A DNA stretch of 64,000 nt, from positions 1 through 64,000 of the forward strand of contig CAJOEH010000013.1 in assembly GCA_905233385.1 (NCBI GenBank), in the 5' to 3' direction. The translations under genes were made by a program, and so were the position numbers. This document shows, piece by piece, positions 26,220 to 35,504 of this stretch. Origin of the DNA: an uncultured Oscillospiraceae bacterium. Lineage in GTDB: Bacteria > Bacillota > Clostridia > Oscillospirales > Oscillospiraceae. The notes under the pieces are model-generated. The model ran no database searches. It saw only the letters and a program-made list of their open reading frames with translations, and was not told the DNA's origin. Position 1 is the first letter of the stretch. Every line of letters begins with the position of its first letter.

Positions 26220-27023
26220 ATGTATGAGAGCATCGAAATGATCGTCCGCAGTGCCGGCGAGATTGTCCGCGGCGCGACGCATATCGACGAAAGTGTGCAG
26301 GAAAAGACCTCCCACTGCGATCTGGTCACGAAATACGACGGCATGGTGCAGGAATATCTGCGCAAAGAACTGCTGACCGCCTTCCCGGAAGCGGGTTTTT
26401 ACGGCGAGGAGGAGGAAGTCCACGACATCGCGGGCAAAGCCGCCTACTTCATCGTCGATCCGATCGACGGCACGATGAACTTCGTCCGTCACGCGAAGCA
26501 CAGCTGCATTTCCGTCGGTCTGATGCAGGACGGCGTGATGGAGTACGGCGCGGTCTATCAGCCCTATACCGACGAGATGTTCACCGCGCGGCGCGGGCAC
26601 GGCGCGTTCCTGAACGGCAGGCCGATCCGCATGCGCGACGTTCCCCTCTCCGAGAGCATCGCCATGTTCGGCAGCGCGATCTACTACCGCGACACCATCC
26701 CCGCGACGGCCCGGCTGATGCAGGAAACGCTGCCGCTGATCCTGGATTTCCGCCGCAGCGGCTCCGCGGCGCTGGACATCTGCTACGTGGCCGCGGGCAG
26801 AGCCGACGTTTTCTTTGAGGCCTGCATCCGTCCGTGGGACTACGCCGCCGCGACCCTGATCGCGCAGGAGGCGGGCGGAATCGCCAGCGCGCTGGACGGC
26901 ACGCCGCTGCGCTATATCGACCGCTGTTCCGTCGCGGTCGGCAGTCCGTCCAACTATCCCGAACTGATTACCATCGTTCGCCGTATCCTGAACGAGCAAG
27001 ATATGAAAGGTAGGATAAAATGA
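26220..27023 (+). CDS. Inositol monophosphatase family protein
   Basis: A 267-residue Mg-dependent phosphatase of the IMPase/SuhB family. Metal ligands are visible in YGEEEE (first Glu), IVDPIDGTMNF (the DPxDGT motif) and RPWDYAAATLIAQEAGG (third Asp). It dephosphorylates inositol monophosphates or related sugar and nucleotide phosphates; substrate is not set by sequence. It starts after GAGGTG and overlaps the next gene by ATGA. Confidence 0.9.
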   Translation: MYESIEMIVRSAGEIVRGATHIDESVQEKTSHCDLVTKYDGMVQEYLRKELLTAFPEAGFYGEEEEVHDIAGKAAYFIVDPIDGTMNFVRHAKHSCISVGLMQDGVMEYGAVYQPYTDEMFTARRGHGAFLNGRPIRMRDVPLSESIAMFGSAIYYRDTIPATARLMQETLPLILDFRRSGSAALDICYVAAGRADVFFEACIRPWDYAAATLIAQEAGGIASALDGTPLRYIDRCSVAVGSPSNYPELITIVRRILNEQDMKGRIK

Positions 27024-28840
27024 AAAGAAAGATTACCGTACTGCTCGCGCTTTTGATCGCGCTTTCCGTCCTGCTGCAGGGCTGCTACGCCCCCGGCGGC
27101 GATCCGACGAAGCCGACCGTGAAACCGAGTCCGTTCTCCTGGAACGATTATGCCCACGGCGTCAGGCCGGACGATCCGACCGATCCGACCGAGCCGACCG
27201 ATCCGACGGTCGGTCCCCTTACGCCCGGCGGCGAGTTCGTTCGCGAGGCCTATCCGCTGCTGGAGCCGGTAGACTTTTCCGAAATGAAATACGAGCGCCC
27301 GGATACCGACGCTTTGTGCAAAGCCTTCAACGACGTGCAGGACATGGTGGAAAACGGCGGCTCGGCGGATGACGTGCTGGCCGCGTACTACCCTGCCCAT
27401 GACGACTATATCCGCTTCGACACCATGAGCACGATCGCCTACATCCACTACACGCTCGACCTCAACGACACCTATTACGACGAAGAAAACCAGTGGTGCG
27501 AGGAGCAGTCTCCGGTCGTGGAGCAGGCGCTGGAAAAATGCTACATCGCCATGGCCAAGAGCCCCATCCGCAAGGATCTGGAACGGCTGGAATTCGGCGA
27601 CGGCTTCTTCCTCTACTACGATGAGAACGAGGTCTATTCCAACGACCGCGTGGTGGATCTGATGCAGCAGGAGGCCGATCTGCAGACGCAGTACATGTCC
27701 CTGCAGAGCGACATGACGATCGAATGGAAGGGCGAGGAGCGTCTGGTCGAGGACCTGCTCGACAGCGATCTTGCCTACGGCGACCTGCTGTCGGTCTACC
27801 GTCTCTATTACGAAAAATACAATCCGCTCGCGGCGGATCTCTATATTCAGTTGATCAAGGTGCGCAAGCAGATCGCCGAAGAGCTGGACTATCCCAGCTA
27901 CGCGGACTTTGCCTACAGCTTCTACTTTGACCGCGACTACACGCCCGATCAGGTCAGCAAATACACCGCGGACGTCGCGAAGGAGCTTTCCTCCTACTAT
28001 TACGCCGCCCTGTACGGCAGCTACGAAAAGGCGATGGACACGGATCAGGTCATGGACCTGCTCAAGCAGACCACCCGCAAATTCGGCGGCGAGTTCGCCG
28101 CGGCCTACGACTACATGGAACAGTACAATCTGTACGACATCTCCGAGTCGACCAGCAAGATGCCCGGCTCCTATATGACCTATCTGAACGCCTATGAGGC
28201 GCCGTTCATGTACGTCTCCCCCACGGGCGATATCGACGACTTTTTGACCGCGTCGCACGAATTCGGTCATTTCGTCGACGGCTACGTCAACTGCAACGGC
28301 ACCAGCTCCATCGACTGCAACGAGATCTTCTCGCAGGGCCTGGAATACCTGTCTTTGACCCGCGCCGATCTGAGCAACAACGTCCGGTCTGCGCTGACCA
28401 CCGCCAAGGTCTCCGACGCCATCCTGACCTTCCTCTCGCAGGCGTGCTACGCGGAGTTCGAGCAGCGGGTCTACTCCCTGCCGGAGAGCGAGCTGACCGC
28501 AGAGCGGATCAACCAGATCAGCCTGGAATGCCACGAGGAATTCGGCATGGGCATGGCCGGTCTGGAGGATCTTCTCGCGCCCGGCTGGATCGACATCCAG
28601 CACTTCTTCATCGCGCCGTTCTACGTCATCAGCTACTGCATCTCCAACGACGCCGCCCTGCAGATCTATCAGGCGGAGCTGAAAGACGGCAGCGGCCTGG
28701 ACGTCTACCGCACGCTGATGAGTCTTTCCTCCGGCAACACGATCCTCGCGCTTCTGGACGAGGCGGGTCTGACCTCGCCGTTCCAGAAGGGACGCATGGC
28801 GGATCTGGCGGACTTCTTCAACGACCAGCTTTACGGATAA
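27020..28840 (+). CDS. Lipoprotein M3-family oligoendopeptidase
   Basis: A 606-residue protein with lipoprotein signal (LLQGC, Cys22), a Thr/Pro/Asp linker (about 45-65), and an all-helical M3 peptidase domain. The zinc motif is SHEFGHFVDGY (H-E-x2-H), and the third ligand is probably the Glu in CNEIFSQGLEYL about 25 residues on. M3/PepF enzymes cut peptides of roughly 6-20 residues; here the enzyme should act outside the membrane, which is less common for the family. ATGA overlap couples it to the IMPase gene. Confidence 0.85.
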   Translation: MKRKITVLLALLIALSVLLQGCYAPGGDPTKPTVKPSPFSWNDYAHGVRPDDPTDPTEPTDPTVGPLTPGGEFVREAYPLLEPVDFSEMKYERPDTDALCKAFNDVQDMVENGGSADDVLAAYYPAHDDYIRFDTMSTIAYIHYTLDLNDTYYDEENQWCEEQSPVVEQALEKCYIAMAKSPIRKDLERLEFGDGFFLYYDENEVYSNDRVVDLMQQEADLQTQYMSLQSDMTIEWKGEERLVEDLLDSDLAYGDLLSVYRLYYEKYNPLAADLYIQLIKVRKQIAEELDYPSYADFAYSFYFDRDYTPDQVSKYTADVAKELSSYYYAALYGSYEKAMDTDQVMDLLKQTTRKFGGEFAAAYDYMEQYNLYDISESTSKMPGSYMTYLNAYEAPFMYVSPTGDIDDFLTASHEFGHFVDGYVNCNGTSSIDCNEIFSQGLEYLSLTRADLSNNVRSALTTAKVSDAILTFLSQACYAEFEQRVYSLPESELTAERINQISLECHEEFGMGMAGLEDLLAPGWIDIQHFFIAPFYVISYCISNDAALQIYQAELKDGSGLDVYRTLMSLSSGNTILALLDEAGLTSPFQKGRMADLADFFNDQLYG

Positions 28841-28851
28841 AGGAGCATACC

Positions 28852-30213
28852 ATGCGTGATGTGATCGCCGCCGTAGCGACGGGCAAAACGCCCTGCGCCA
28901 TCGGCATTCTGCGGCTTTCCGGCGAGGGCTGCGCAGGCGTAGCGCAGCAGGTCTTCTCGCTCGACAGCGGGATTAGTCTGACCGAAGCGCCGAATCGCAA
29001 GCTGCTGCTGGGAAAGCTCCGTGACCGTCAGGGCCGCGTGATTGACCACGCGATGGCGGTCGTCTGCCGCGCGCCGCACAGCTACACTGGCGAAGATACC
29101 GTGGAGCTGCAGTGCCACGGCTCTCCCGCCATGCTGGCGGCGGGGCTGGAAGCCCTGTTCGCCGCCGGCGCGCGGCAGGCGCTGCCCGGAGAATTCACGA
29201 AGCGCGCCTTCCTCAACGGACAGCTCGATCTGACGCAGGCGGAAGCGGTCGTCGACCTGATCGACGCCGAGACCGCCGACGCCGCCGCCAACGCCGCGGG
29301 GCAGCTCGGCGGCGCGCTGCGAAAGAGGATCGACCCGATCTACAATGATCTGACCGACCTGTGCAGCCATTTCCATGCCGTTCTGGACTATCCCGACGAG
29401 GACATTGAGGACTTCGGCGCGGAGGAGCTGGCGGGCACGCTCCGGCGGGCGGAGTCCGCCCTGACGGAGATGCTTTCGACCTTTGAGCGCGGCAGGCACC
29501 TGAAGCAAGGCGTCAAGGCGGTCCTGCTCGGCAGGCCGAACGCGGGCAAGTCCTCCCTGCTCAACGCCCTCGCGGGCTTTGAGCGCGTGATCGTCACCGA
29601 AATCGCCGGCACGACCCGCGACACCGTGGAGGAGCCCGTCCGCATCGGGCGCGTCCTGCTCCGTCTGACGGACACCGCCGGCATCCGCGAGGCGAACGAC
29701 CGGATCGAAGCCCTCGGCGTGGCGCGGTCGGAGGCGGCGGCGAAGGAAGCGGATCTCGCGATCTTCGTCTGCGACGCCTCGGAGCCTCTGAACGACGAAG
29801 ATCTCCGCGCCATGGAGGCGGCGAAACAGGCGCCGAAGCGCCTCGCCGTCCTGAATAAGTCCGACCTCGAACAATGCGTCGGCGAGGAAGACCTGCCCTT
29901 TGACACCGTGATCTCCCTCTCCGCCAAGAGCGGCGACAATCTGGACGCGCTGAAGGACGTGCTGGAGCGGTGGTTCGCCGACGGCGCGCTCTGCGACGGC
30001 TCGATCCTGACCAACGCCCGCCAGTTCGGCGCGATCACCCGCGCCGCCGAGGCGATCGGCCGCGCCCAAGCCGCCCTGCGCGGCGGCATGACGCCCGACG
30101 CCGTTCTGACCGACGCGGAGGAAGCCATGCAGGCGCTCGGCGAGGTCACCGGCCGCACCGTGCGAGAGGACATTACGAACCGCATTTTTGAACGCTTCTG
30201 CGTCGGAAAGTGA
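28852..30213 (+). CDS. mnmE: tRNA modification GTPase MnmE
   Basis: A 453-residue MnmE: folate-binding N-domain (VIAAVATGKTPCAIGILRLS, then SYTGEDTVE), helical domain, and inserted G domain with GRPNAGKSSLLNAL (P-loop), TDTAG (G3) and NKSD (G4). The C-terminus is FERFCVGK with the conserved Cys. With MnmG it adds a carboxymethylaminomethyl group at U34 of several tRNAs. The start at 28852 follows AGGAG; a longer frame upstream is an artefact. Its partner mnmG lies 1.3 kb downstream in damaged form. Confidence 0.95.
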   Translation: MRDVIAAVATGKTPCAIGILRLSGEGCAGVAQQVFSLDSGISLTEAPNRKLLLGKLRDRQGRVIDHAMAVVCRAPHSYTGEDTVELQCHGSPAMLAAGLEALFAAGARQALPGEFTKRAFLNGQLDLTQAEAVVDLIDAETADAAANAAGQLGGALRKRIDPIYNDLTDLCSHFHAVLDYPDEDIEDFGAEELAGTLRRAESALTEMLSTFERGRHLKQGVKAVLLGRPNAGKSSLLNALAGFERVIVTEIAGTTRDTVEEPVRIGRVLLRLTDTAGIREANDRIEALGVARSEAAAKEADLAIFVCDASEPLNDEDLRAMEAAKQAPKRLAVLNKSDLEQCVGEEDLPFDTVISLSAKSGDNLDALKDVLERWFADGALCDGSILTNARQFGAITRAAEAIGRAQAALRGGMTPDAVLTDAEEAMQALGEVTGRTVREDITNRIFERFCVGK

Positions 30214-30219
30214 GCGCAT

Positions 30220-30831
30220 ATGAAGACCTGTTTGATCCTGCCGGACCGCTACGTGCAGACAGATTATGTAAACCTACACGCCGACCGGCGGCTCTACCAC
30301 ATATTGAATATCGTTTCGTTTCTGATCGGCATCGCGATCATCGCCGTCGGCTGGCTGTGGAAGGGGTTTGACAGTCTGGTCGCGCTGGCCTTGCGCGGGT
30401 TGAGCGGTTATCTGCTCCGGGTACTGGAGTTTGCGGTCTGCGCGATCGCCTATCTTGCCCTGCACGAGCTGAAGCACGGACTGTTCATGCGCCTGTTTTC
30501 CGGCATCCGCGCGCATCACGGCAGAAAAGGGCTTCTGCTGTTTACCTACAGCGAGGTGTATTTCTGCCGCCGGGATTTTCTGATCATTATGCTTGCGCCG
30601 GTCCTGATCTTCTTCGTCGCGTTTGCGGTGCCCGCTGTATTTCTGGAGAGAGAATGGTTCTGGCTGTTCATGCTGCTGCAGGTGATCAATCTCGGCGGAT
30701 CGGTCGGAGACTTCTATCTCGCCGGACGCGCGCTGCGGCAGCCGAAGAACGCCCTGTTCCTGAGCGTCGGCGTTTCGCTGACGGTCTATACGGAGAAAAA
30801 CGATGAGAAACACACTGACAGCGGAATGTGA
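30220..30831 (+). CDS. DUF3267-type membrane metalloprotease
   Basis: A 203-residue membrane protein with about four or five helices. H-E-x2-H occurs as HELKHGLFM within a membrane segment, with SGIRAHHGRKG following, as in the DUF3267 putative zincin family related to site-2-type proteases. Substrate unknown. It lies between mnmE and rsmG and overlaps rsmG by 29 bases. Confidence 0.7.
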   Translation: MKTCLILPDRYVQTDYVNLHADRRLYHILNIVSFLIGIAIIAVGWLWKGFDSLVALALRGLSGYLLRVLEFAVCAIAYLALHELKHGLFMRLFSGIRAHHGRKGLLLFTYSEVYFCRRDFLIIMLAPVLIFFVAFAVPAVFLEREWFWLFMLLQVINLGGSVGDFYLAGRALRQPKNALFLSVGVSLTVYTEKNDEKHTDSGM

Positions 30832-31489
30832 ACGGCTCGGCGTCGCGCTGACGCCGGAGCAGATCGACAAATTCTGCGCCTTCGGCGACGCGCTGATCGA
30901 AAAGAACAAGATGATGAATCTGACCGCCATCACGGAGCCGGAAGCGGTCGCAAAACTGCATTTCGCGGATTCTCTCGCGCTGCTGAACGTCGTCGACTGC
31001 AAGGGCAAGTCCATCATTGACGTCGGCTGCGGCGCGGGCTTCCCCGGCGTGCCGATGAAGCTCGGCGAGCCGTCGATCCGTCTGACCCTGCTCGACAGTC
31101 TGCAAAAGCGCGTCAACTGGCTGCACGAAACGCTGGATACCCTCGGCGTGGAGGCGGCCTGCGTCGCCGCCCGCGCGGAGGAATACGCGGCGAGGGAGCA
31201 GTTCGACATCGCGGTTTCCCGCGCCGTGGCAAGGCTGAATATCCTCGCGGAGCTGTGCCTTCCCTTTGTGAAGGTCGGCGGTTATTTCCTCGCCATGAAA
31301 GGCGCGGCCGCCGAAGAAGAATTGGAGGAGGCGCGGCACGCTCTCTACGTTCTCGGCGGAAAAGCCGAGCGCATCGCGGAATACGAGATCGACGGCGTGA
31401 CGCACCGCGTCGTCGTCGTCCGCAAGGAGCGGCCGACCTACGCCGCCTATCCCCGCCGCTTCGCGAAGATCAAGCAGCAGCCGTTATAA
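30803..31489 (+). CDS. rsmG: 16S rRNA (guanine-527-N7)-methyltransferase
   Basis: A 228-residue RsmG (GidB) which methylates G527 of 16S rRNA; its loss gives low-level streptomycin resistance. Motifs: KNKMMNLTAI, SIIDVGCGAGFPGVPMKL (SAM site), LLDSLQKRVNWL and SRAVARLNILAEL. Complete and of normal length. It overlaps the DUF3267 gene and precedes mnmG, as in many Firmicutes. Confidence 0.95.
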   Translation: MRNTLTAECERLGVALTPEQIDKFCAFGDALIEKNKMMNLTAITEPEAVAKLHFADSLALLNVVDCKGKSIIDVGCGAGFPGVPMKLGEPSIRLTLLDSLQKRVNWLHETLDTLGVEAACVAARAEEYAAREQFDIAVSRAVARLNILAELCLPFVKVGGYFLAMKGAAAEEELEEARHALYVLGGKAERIAEYEIDGVTHRVVVVRKERPTYAAYPRRFAKIKQQPL

Positions 31490-31513
31490 ATCAATCGTAA
31501 GGAACTGATCGTC

Positions 31514-33338
31514 ATGCGATATTTCGCAGGAGAATATGAGATCGCCGTCGTCGGCGCGGGCCACGCGGGCATCGAGGCGGGATTGGCCGCCGCGAGGCTC
31601 GGTCTGCGCACCGTCGTCTTCACCATCAACCTCGACGCGGTGGGCAACATGCCCTGCAACCCCGCGATCGGCGGGACGGGCAAGGGACATCTGGTGCGCG
31701 AATTGGACGCGCTCGGCGGCGAGATGGCAAAGGCGGCGGACGCCTGCTGCATCCAGTACCGGATGCTCAATCTCGGCAAGGGTCCCGCCGTCCACTCGCT
31801 GCGTCCTCGAGCGCGAGAAAAACCTCGATCTAAAACAGGCGACGGTCACGGAGATCCTGACGGAGAACGGCGCGGTCTCCGGCGTCGTCACGCAGCTCGG
31901 CGCGGTCTACCGCGTCCGCGCCTGCATCGTCGCCGCCGGCACCTATCTGGACAGCCGCGTGATCACGGGCGAGTGCTCCATTTCCTCCGGCCCGGACGGC
32001 ATGCGCGCCGCGCCGGAGCTGACGGAGAGCCTGCGCGCGTTAGGGCTGTCCCTGCGCCGCTTTAAGACCGGCACCCCGCCGCGCATCAACGCCAGAAGCG
32101 TCGATTTCTCCAAGATGGAGATCCAGCCGGGCGACGAAGGCCCCGAGCCCTTCTCCTTTTCCACCGAAACGCCGCCGGAAAACCGCGCGGTGTGCTACCT
32201 GACCTACACCAACGAGAAGACGCACGAGATCATCCGCGAGAATCTGACGCGCAGTCCCCTCTACGACGGCTCGATCACCGGCGTGGGGCCGCGCTACTGT
32301 CCGAGCATCGAAACGAAGGTCGTCCGCTTCGCGGACAAGCCGCGCCATCAGCTCTTTTTGGAGCCCTGCGGCCTTTCGACGGACGAGATGTACCTGCAGG
32401 GCTTCTCCTCCAGCCTGCCGGAGGACGTGCAGCTTGCGATGCTGCACACCGTCCCCGGTCTGGAACACGCGGAGATGCTCCGCCCCGCTTACGCGATCGA
32501 ATACGACTGCGTCGATCCCACCGAGCTGTATCCCACGCTGGAGACAAAAAAAGTGCCCGGCCTCTACGGCGCGGGACAGTTCAACGGCTCTTCGGGCTAC
32601 GAGGAGGCGGCGGTGCAGGGCTTCGTCGCGGGCGTGAACGCCGCGCTGAAACTGCTGGGCAGAGAGCCGCTGATCCTCCGCCGCTCCGACGGCTACATCG
32701 GCACGCTGATCGACGACCTCGTGACCAAGGGCACGGAGGAACCCTACCGCATCATGACCTCGCGCAGCGAATACCGCCTGCTCCACCGGCAGGACAACGC
32801 CGACGAGCGGCTGACGGAGATCGGCTGCCGGATCGGGCTGATCCCGCAGGAGCGGCTCGACGCGGTGCGGGCGAAATACGACGCCGTCCGGCGCGAAATG
32901 CGCCGCCTTGACGCGACGGGAACGCCCGCCACGCCGGAGCTGAACGCGTTTTTGCAGGAACGCGGCTCGGCGGCCGTGGTCAGCGCGGCAAGGCTTTCCG
33001 ACCTGCTGCGCCGCCCGGAGCTGGACTACGACAGTCTCGCGCCCTTCGACCGCGGCCGTCCGGACCTGCCGAAGGAAGTCACGCGGCAGGTGGAGATCCG
33101 CGTCAAATACGAGGGCTACCTGCTCCGGCAGGAGAAGCAGATCGAGGAATTTGCCCGCGAGGAGGCCCGCCTGCTCCCGCCGGACGCGGACTACAACGCC
33201 ATCGGCGGCCTGCGCTTAGAGGCGCGGCAGAAGCTTTCGGAGATCCGCCCGCGCTCGATTGGGCAGGCAAGCCGCATCTCCGGCGTCAGTCCGGCGGACA
33301 TCGCGGTCCTGCTAATCTGGCTGGAACGAAAAGAATAG
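31514..33338 (+). pseudogene. mnmG: mnmG (gidA) with internal deletion and frameshift
   Basis: Frame 2 gives a normal MnmG start ([19 protein letters not shown], then [20 protein letters not shown]) through KGPAVHSLR at about 31802. Immediately after, the family continues only in another frame, from [12 protein letters not shown] to the normal C-terminus ([20 protein letters not shown]) at 33338. The segment that normally joins these, beginning AQAD and ending in MK, about 14 residues, is absent. The loss is 41 or 44 bases, not a multiple of three. Everything else is intact. The FAD-dependent enzyme is therefore inactive as written, unless this is an assembly error or a recoding site. MnmE needs MnmG to modify U34. 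Confidence 0.88.
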
Positions 33339-33924
33339 AGAAAACGGCTGATAACGCAGCGCCGTTCAGCCAGCGGACGAGCTGCATCGGGGTCGCGGGA
33401 ACGCCCGCGGTGGTGAAGCGCGTGCGGCCCGGGACCATTTCCTCCGGGCGGTCGCTCTCCGACCAGATGACCCGCTGCAGCATCCGTTCCTCGCAGTCGT
33501 GCAGGCCGCTCTCCGGGATCGGCCGCCACTGCAGGACGATGCTCGCGTGGTAATTGTCCGAGCTCCAGCGGTCGAAATTGGTCGTCGGGCTCTTCCACAG
33601 CCAGCGGCACTGTCTGCCGCCGTTGTTTTCCAGCAGTTTGAGATAGCCGTTGTGGATATCCTGCGTGCAGCGCATCAGCCAGATTACGTGATAGCCCGCC
33701 TGCTGGAAGAACTCGCAAACGTCGAAGAACGAGGCCTCCATCAAAAGCCCGTCCTGCAGCATCATCACGAAGTGATTGATCTGCACGAAGGCGACGATCG
33801 TCTGTCCGTTATGGGTGATCGGCACGTCGCGGTTTTCCGGCGGGAAGAGGCTCTGCCACTGCGTTTTCCATTCTTCCGGCGTGCATTGCCGCAGTTCCTC
33901 GCGGCGAAACAGGTCAAACAGCAT
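33286..33924 (-). CDS. Unknown protein, weak CoiA-like nuclease resemblance
   Basis: A 212-residue soluble protein starting [13 protein letters not shown]. The central part, [11 protein letters not shown] and then [15 protein letters not shown], recalls the nuclease core of CoiA-like proteins (IEIQ-S ... Y-x3-GY-VIWL), but the catalytic Glu position holds Ala. I do not assign a function. The last 17 codons run antisense through the end of mnmG (53-base overlap), suggesting that the original stop was lost or that the tail is not conserved. It starts inside the end of the DUF1934 gene and so belongs to the ddl operon. Confidence 0.55.
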   Translation of the reverse strand: MLFDLFRREELRQCTPEEWKTQWQSLFPPENRDVPITHNGQTIVAFVQINHFVMMLQDGLLMEASFFDVCEFFQQAGYHVIWLMRCTQDIHNGYLKLLENNGGRQCRWLWKSPTTNFDRWSSDNYHASIVLQWRPIPESGLHDCEERMLQRVIWSESDRPEEMVPGRTRFTTAGVPATPMQLVRWLNGAALSAVFSILFVPARLAGPRCPPD

Positions 33925-34354
33925 GTTTTCTCTCCTTTGGACGGACCTCGACGCGGTATTCGATCGTGCCGGCGGTCTCTTCTTCAATGGAGATCGCGTA
34001 GCAGACCTCCAGGGTGCCGCCGTTTTCGCCGACGTCCGAGCGGATCTTCTCGGCGCGGACGGCGATCATCAGCGCGCCGAAGCCGATATCGTAGAGGGAG
34101 TGATCCTCCTGTCCGACTGCGAAGACCATGCGCGATTCCAGCGCGCCGGCACGGGAAAGGATGACGCGCGCGCCCTCGATCCGGAACGTCGTTCTCGTGC
34201 CGGTCAGGCCGGTCAGCACGGTCTCCTCATAGGACAGTTCTACCGCGCCGTCCTCGCAGCGCATGACGCCCTCCGTGACCAGCTTGGTCGTTTCCGGCGG
34301 CTCGTCCCGCATGCGCTGCACGCCGGTGATCGTCAGCAGAACGTCTTGTTCCAT
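33914..34354 (-). CDS. DUF1934 (YwiB-like) calycin protein
   Basis: A 146-residue beta-rich protein that fits the DUF1934 family: DVLLTITGVQRM at the start, ELSYEETVLTGLTGTRTTFRI, and alternating strands ending LEVCYAISIEEE. Function is unknown; related Bacillus YwiB has a lipocalin-like barrel. The ATG at 34354 is preceded by GGAGG placed across the ddl stop codon, so the genes are coupled. Confidence 0.8.
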   Translation of the reverse strand: MEQDVLLTITGVQRMRDEPPETTKLVTEGVMRCEDGAVELSYEETVLTGLTGTRTTFRIEGARVILSRAGALESRMVFAVGQEDHSLYDIGFGALMIAVRAEKIRSDVGENGGTLEVCYAISIEEETAGTIEYRVEVRPKERKHAV

Positions 34355-34356
34355 CG

Positions 34357-35421
34357 TCAATCCTCCAGGGCCAGCTCCAGCAGATCGTCCAGCAGCTTGC
34401 CGTACGGAATGCCGCTCGCGGCAAAGAGCTTCGGGTACATGGAGATCGAGGTAAAGCCGGGGATGGTATTGATCTCGTTGAAAACGACCTCGTTTTTGTC
34501 GTAGGTCACGAAGAAATCCACGCGGGAAAGGCCGCGGCAGCCCATTGCCTGATAGACCTTGATCGCCGTCTCGCGCACACGCTCGGACGTCTCGTCGTCG
34601 ATCCGCGCGGGGATGAAGAGACGGGCGCAGTCGGAGATGTACTTCGCGTCGTAGTCGTAGAATTCCGTTCCTGCGTCGATCTCGCCGCAGACGGAGGCCG
34701 CCGGCGCGTCGTTGCCCAGCACAGCCACCTCGACCTCATGGCCGTTGATGAATTCCTCGACTAAGATCTTCTCGTCGAATTTCGCCGCGTTTTCCAGCGC
34801 GGCCCGCAGCGCTTCCCGGTTCTTTGCCTTGGAGACGCCGACCGACGAGCCGGTGCCCGCCGGCTTGACGAACACGGGATAGGAGAACTTCTTCTCCACC
34901 GCGTCCAGCGCGGCGTCCGCGTTGGCCGTTAGATCGCGCGCCGTGACGAGGTGCCAGTCCGCCTGGCGGATGCCCGCCTTGTCGATGATCAGCTTCGTCA
35001 CCGTCTTGTCCATGCATGCGGCGGAGGCCGTCACGTGCGGGCCGACGTAGTGCATCCCGGCGAGCTGGAGCAGGCCCTGGATCGCGCCGTCCTCGCCGTT
35101 TTCGCCGTGCAGGACGGGAAAGACGACGTCCATGCGCTCACGCACGACGCAGTCGCCTTCAAAGCGCAGGAGACCCTGCCCGCGGATGGGAGAGATAGCG
35201 GCGCGGGCGTTGCGCTCGCAGTTGAGCCACTCGCCGCTCGGCAGCTTGCTGTAGTCGTCGTCGCCGTAGAGGATCCAGTCGCCGTTCTTGGTGATCCCGA
35301 TCGGGAAAATATTGTACTTTTTCTTGTCCAGATGGTTCAGCACCGATTCCGCGCTGCGGAGCGATACTTCATGCTCCGGCGAAACGCCGCCGAACAGGAC
35401 GCAGACGCTCAGTTTTCTCAC
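34357..35421 (-). CDS. ddl: D-alanine--D-alanine ligase
   Basis: A 354-residue ATP-grasp ligase: [19 protein letters not shown] at the start, [33 protein letters not shown] for ATP binding, and [19 protein letters not shown] at the active site. It makes the D-Ala-D-Ala dipeptide for peptidoglycan precursors. The start is GTG. It heads a three-gene run with DUF1934 and the unknown protein. Confidence 0.95.
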   Translation of the reverse strand: MRKLSVCVLFGGVSPEHEVSLRSAESVLNHLDKKKYNIFPIGITKNGDWILYGDDDYSKLPSGEWLNCERNARAAISPIRGQGLLRFEGDCVVRERMDVVFPVLHGENGEDGAIQGLLQLAGMHYVGPHVTASAACMDKTVTKLIIDKAGIRQADWHLVTARDLTANADAALDAVEKKFSYPVFVKPAGTGSSVGVSKAKNREALRAALENAAKFDEKILVEEFINGHEVEVAVLGNDAPAASVCGEIDAGTEFYDYDAKYISDCARLFIPARIDDETSERVRETAIKVYQAMGCRGLSRVDFFVTYDKNEVVFNEINTIPGFTSISMYPKLFAASGIPYGKLLDDLLELALED

Positions 35422-35461
35422 AAAAACCCTTCTTCCGAAATAGCTTGTTCGCAGTCACACT

Positions 35462-35490
35462 ATCATATGCGATTTCGGCGGCAAAAACAA
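35462..35490 (-). promoter_or_regulatory. Promoter for ddl
   Basis: Minus-strand TTGTTT (35485-35490), 17-base spacer, TATGAT (35462-35467). Confidence 0.65.
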
Positions 35491-35504
35491 GTCTTTTTTT
35501 ACAT

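Noticed and set aside
26954-28603. 549-codon minus-strand frame opposite the M3 peptidase
   Set aside because: Shadow of the M3 lipoprotein gene.
31514-33338. Programmed frameshift in mnmG
   Set aside because: No slippery heptamer and conserved residues are missing at the joint, so a deletion explains it better.
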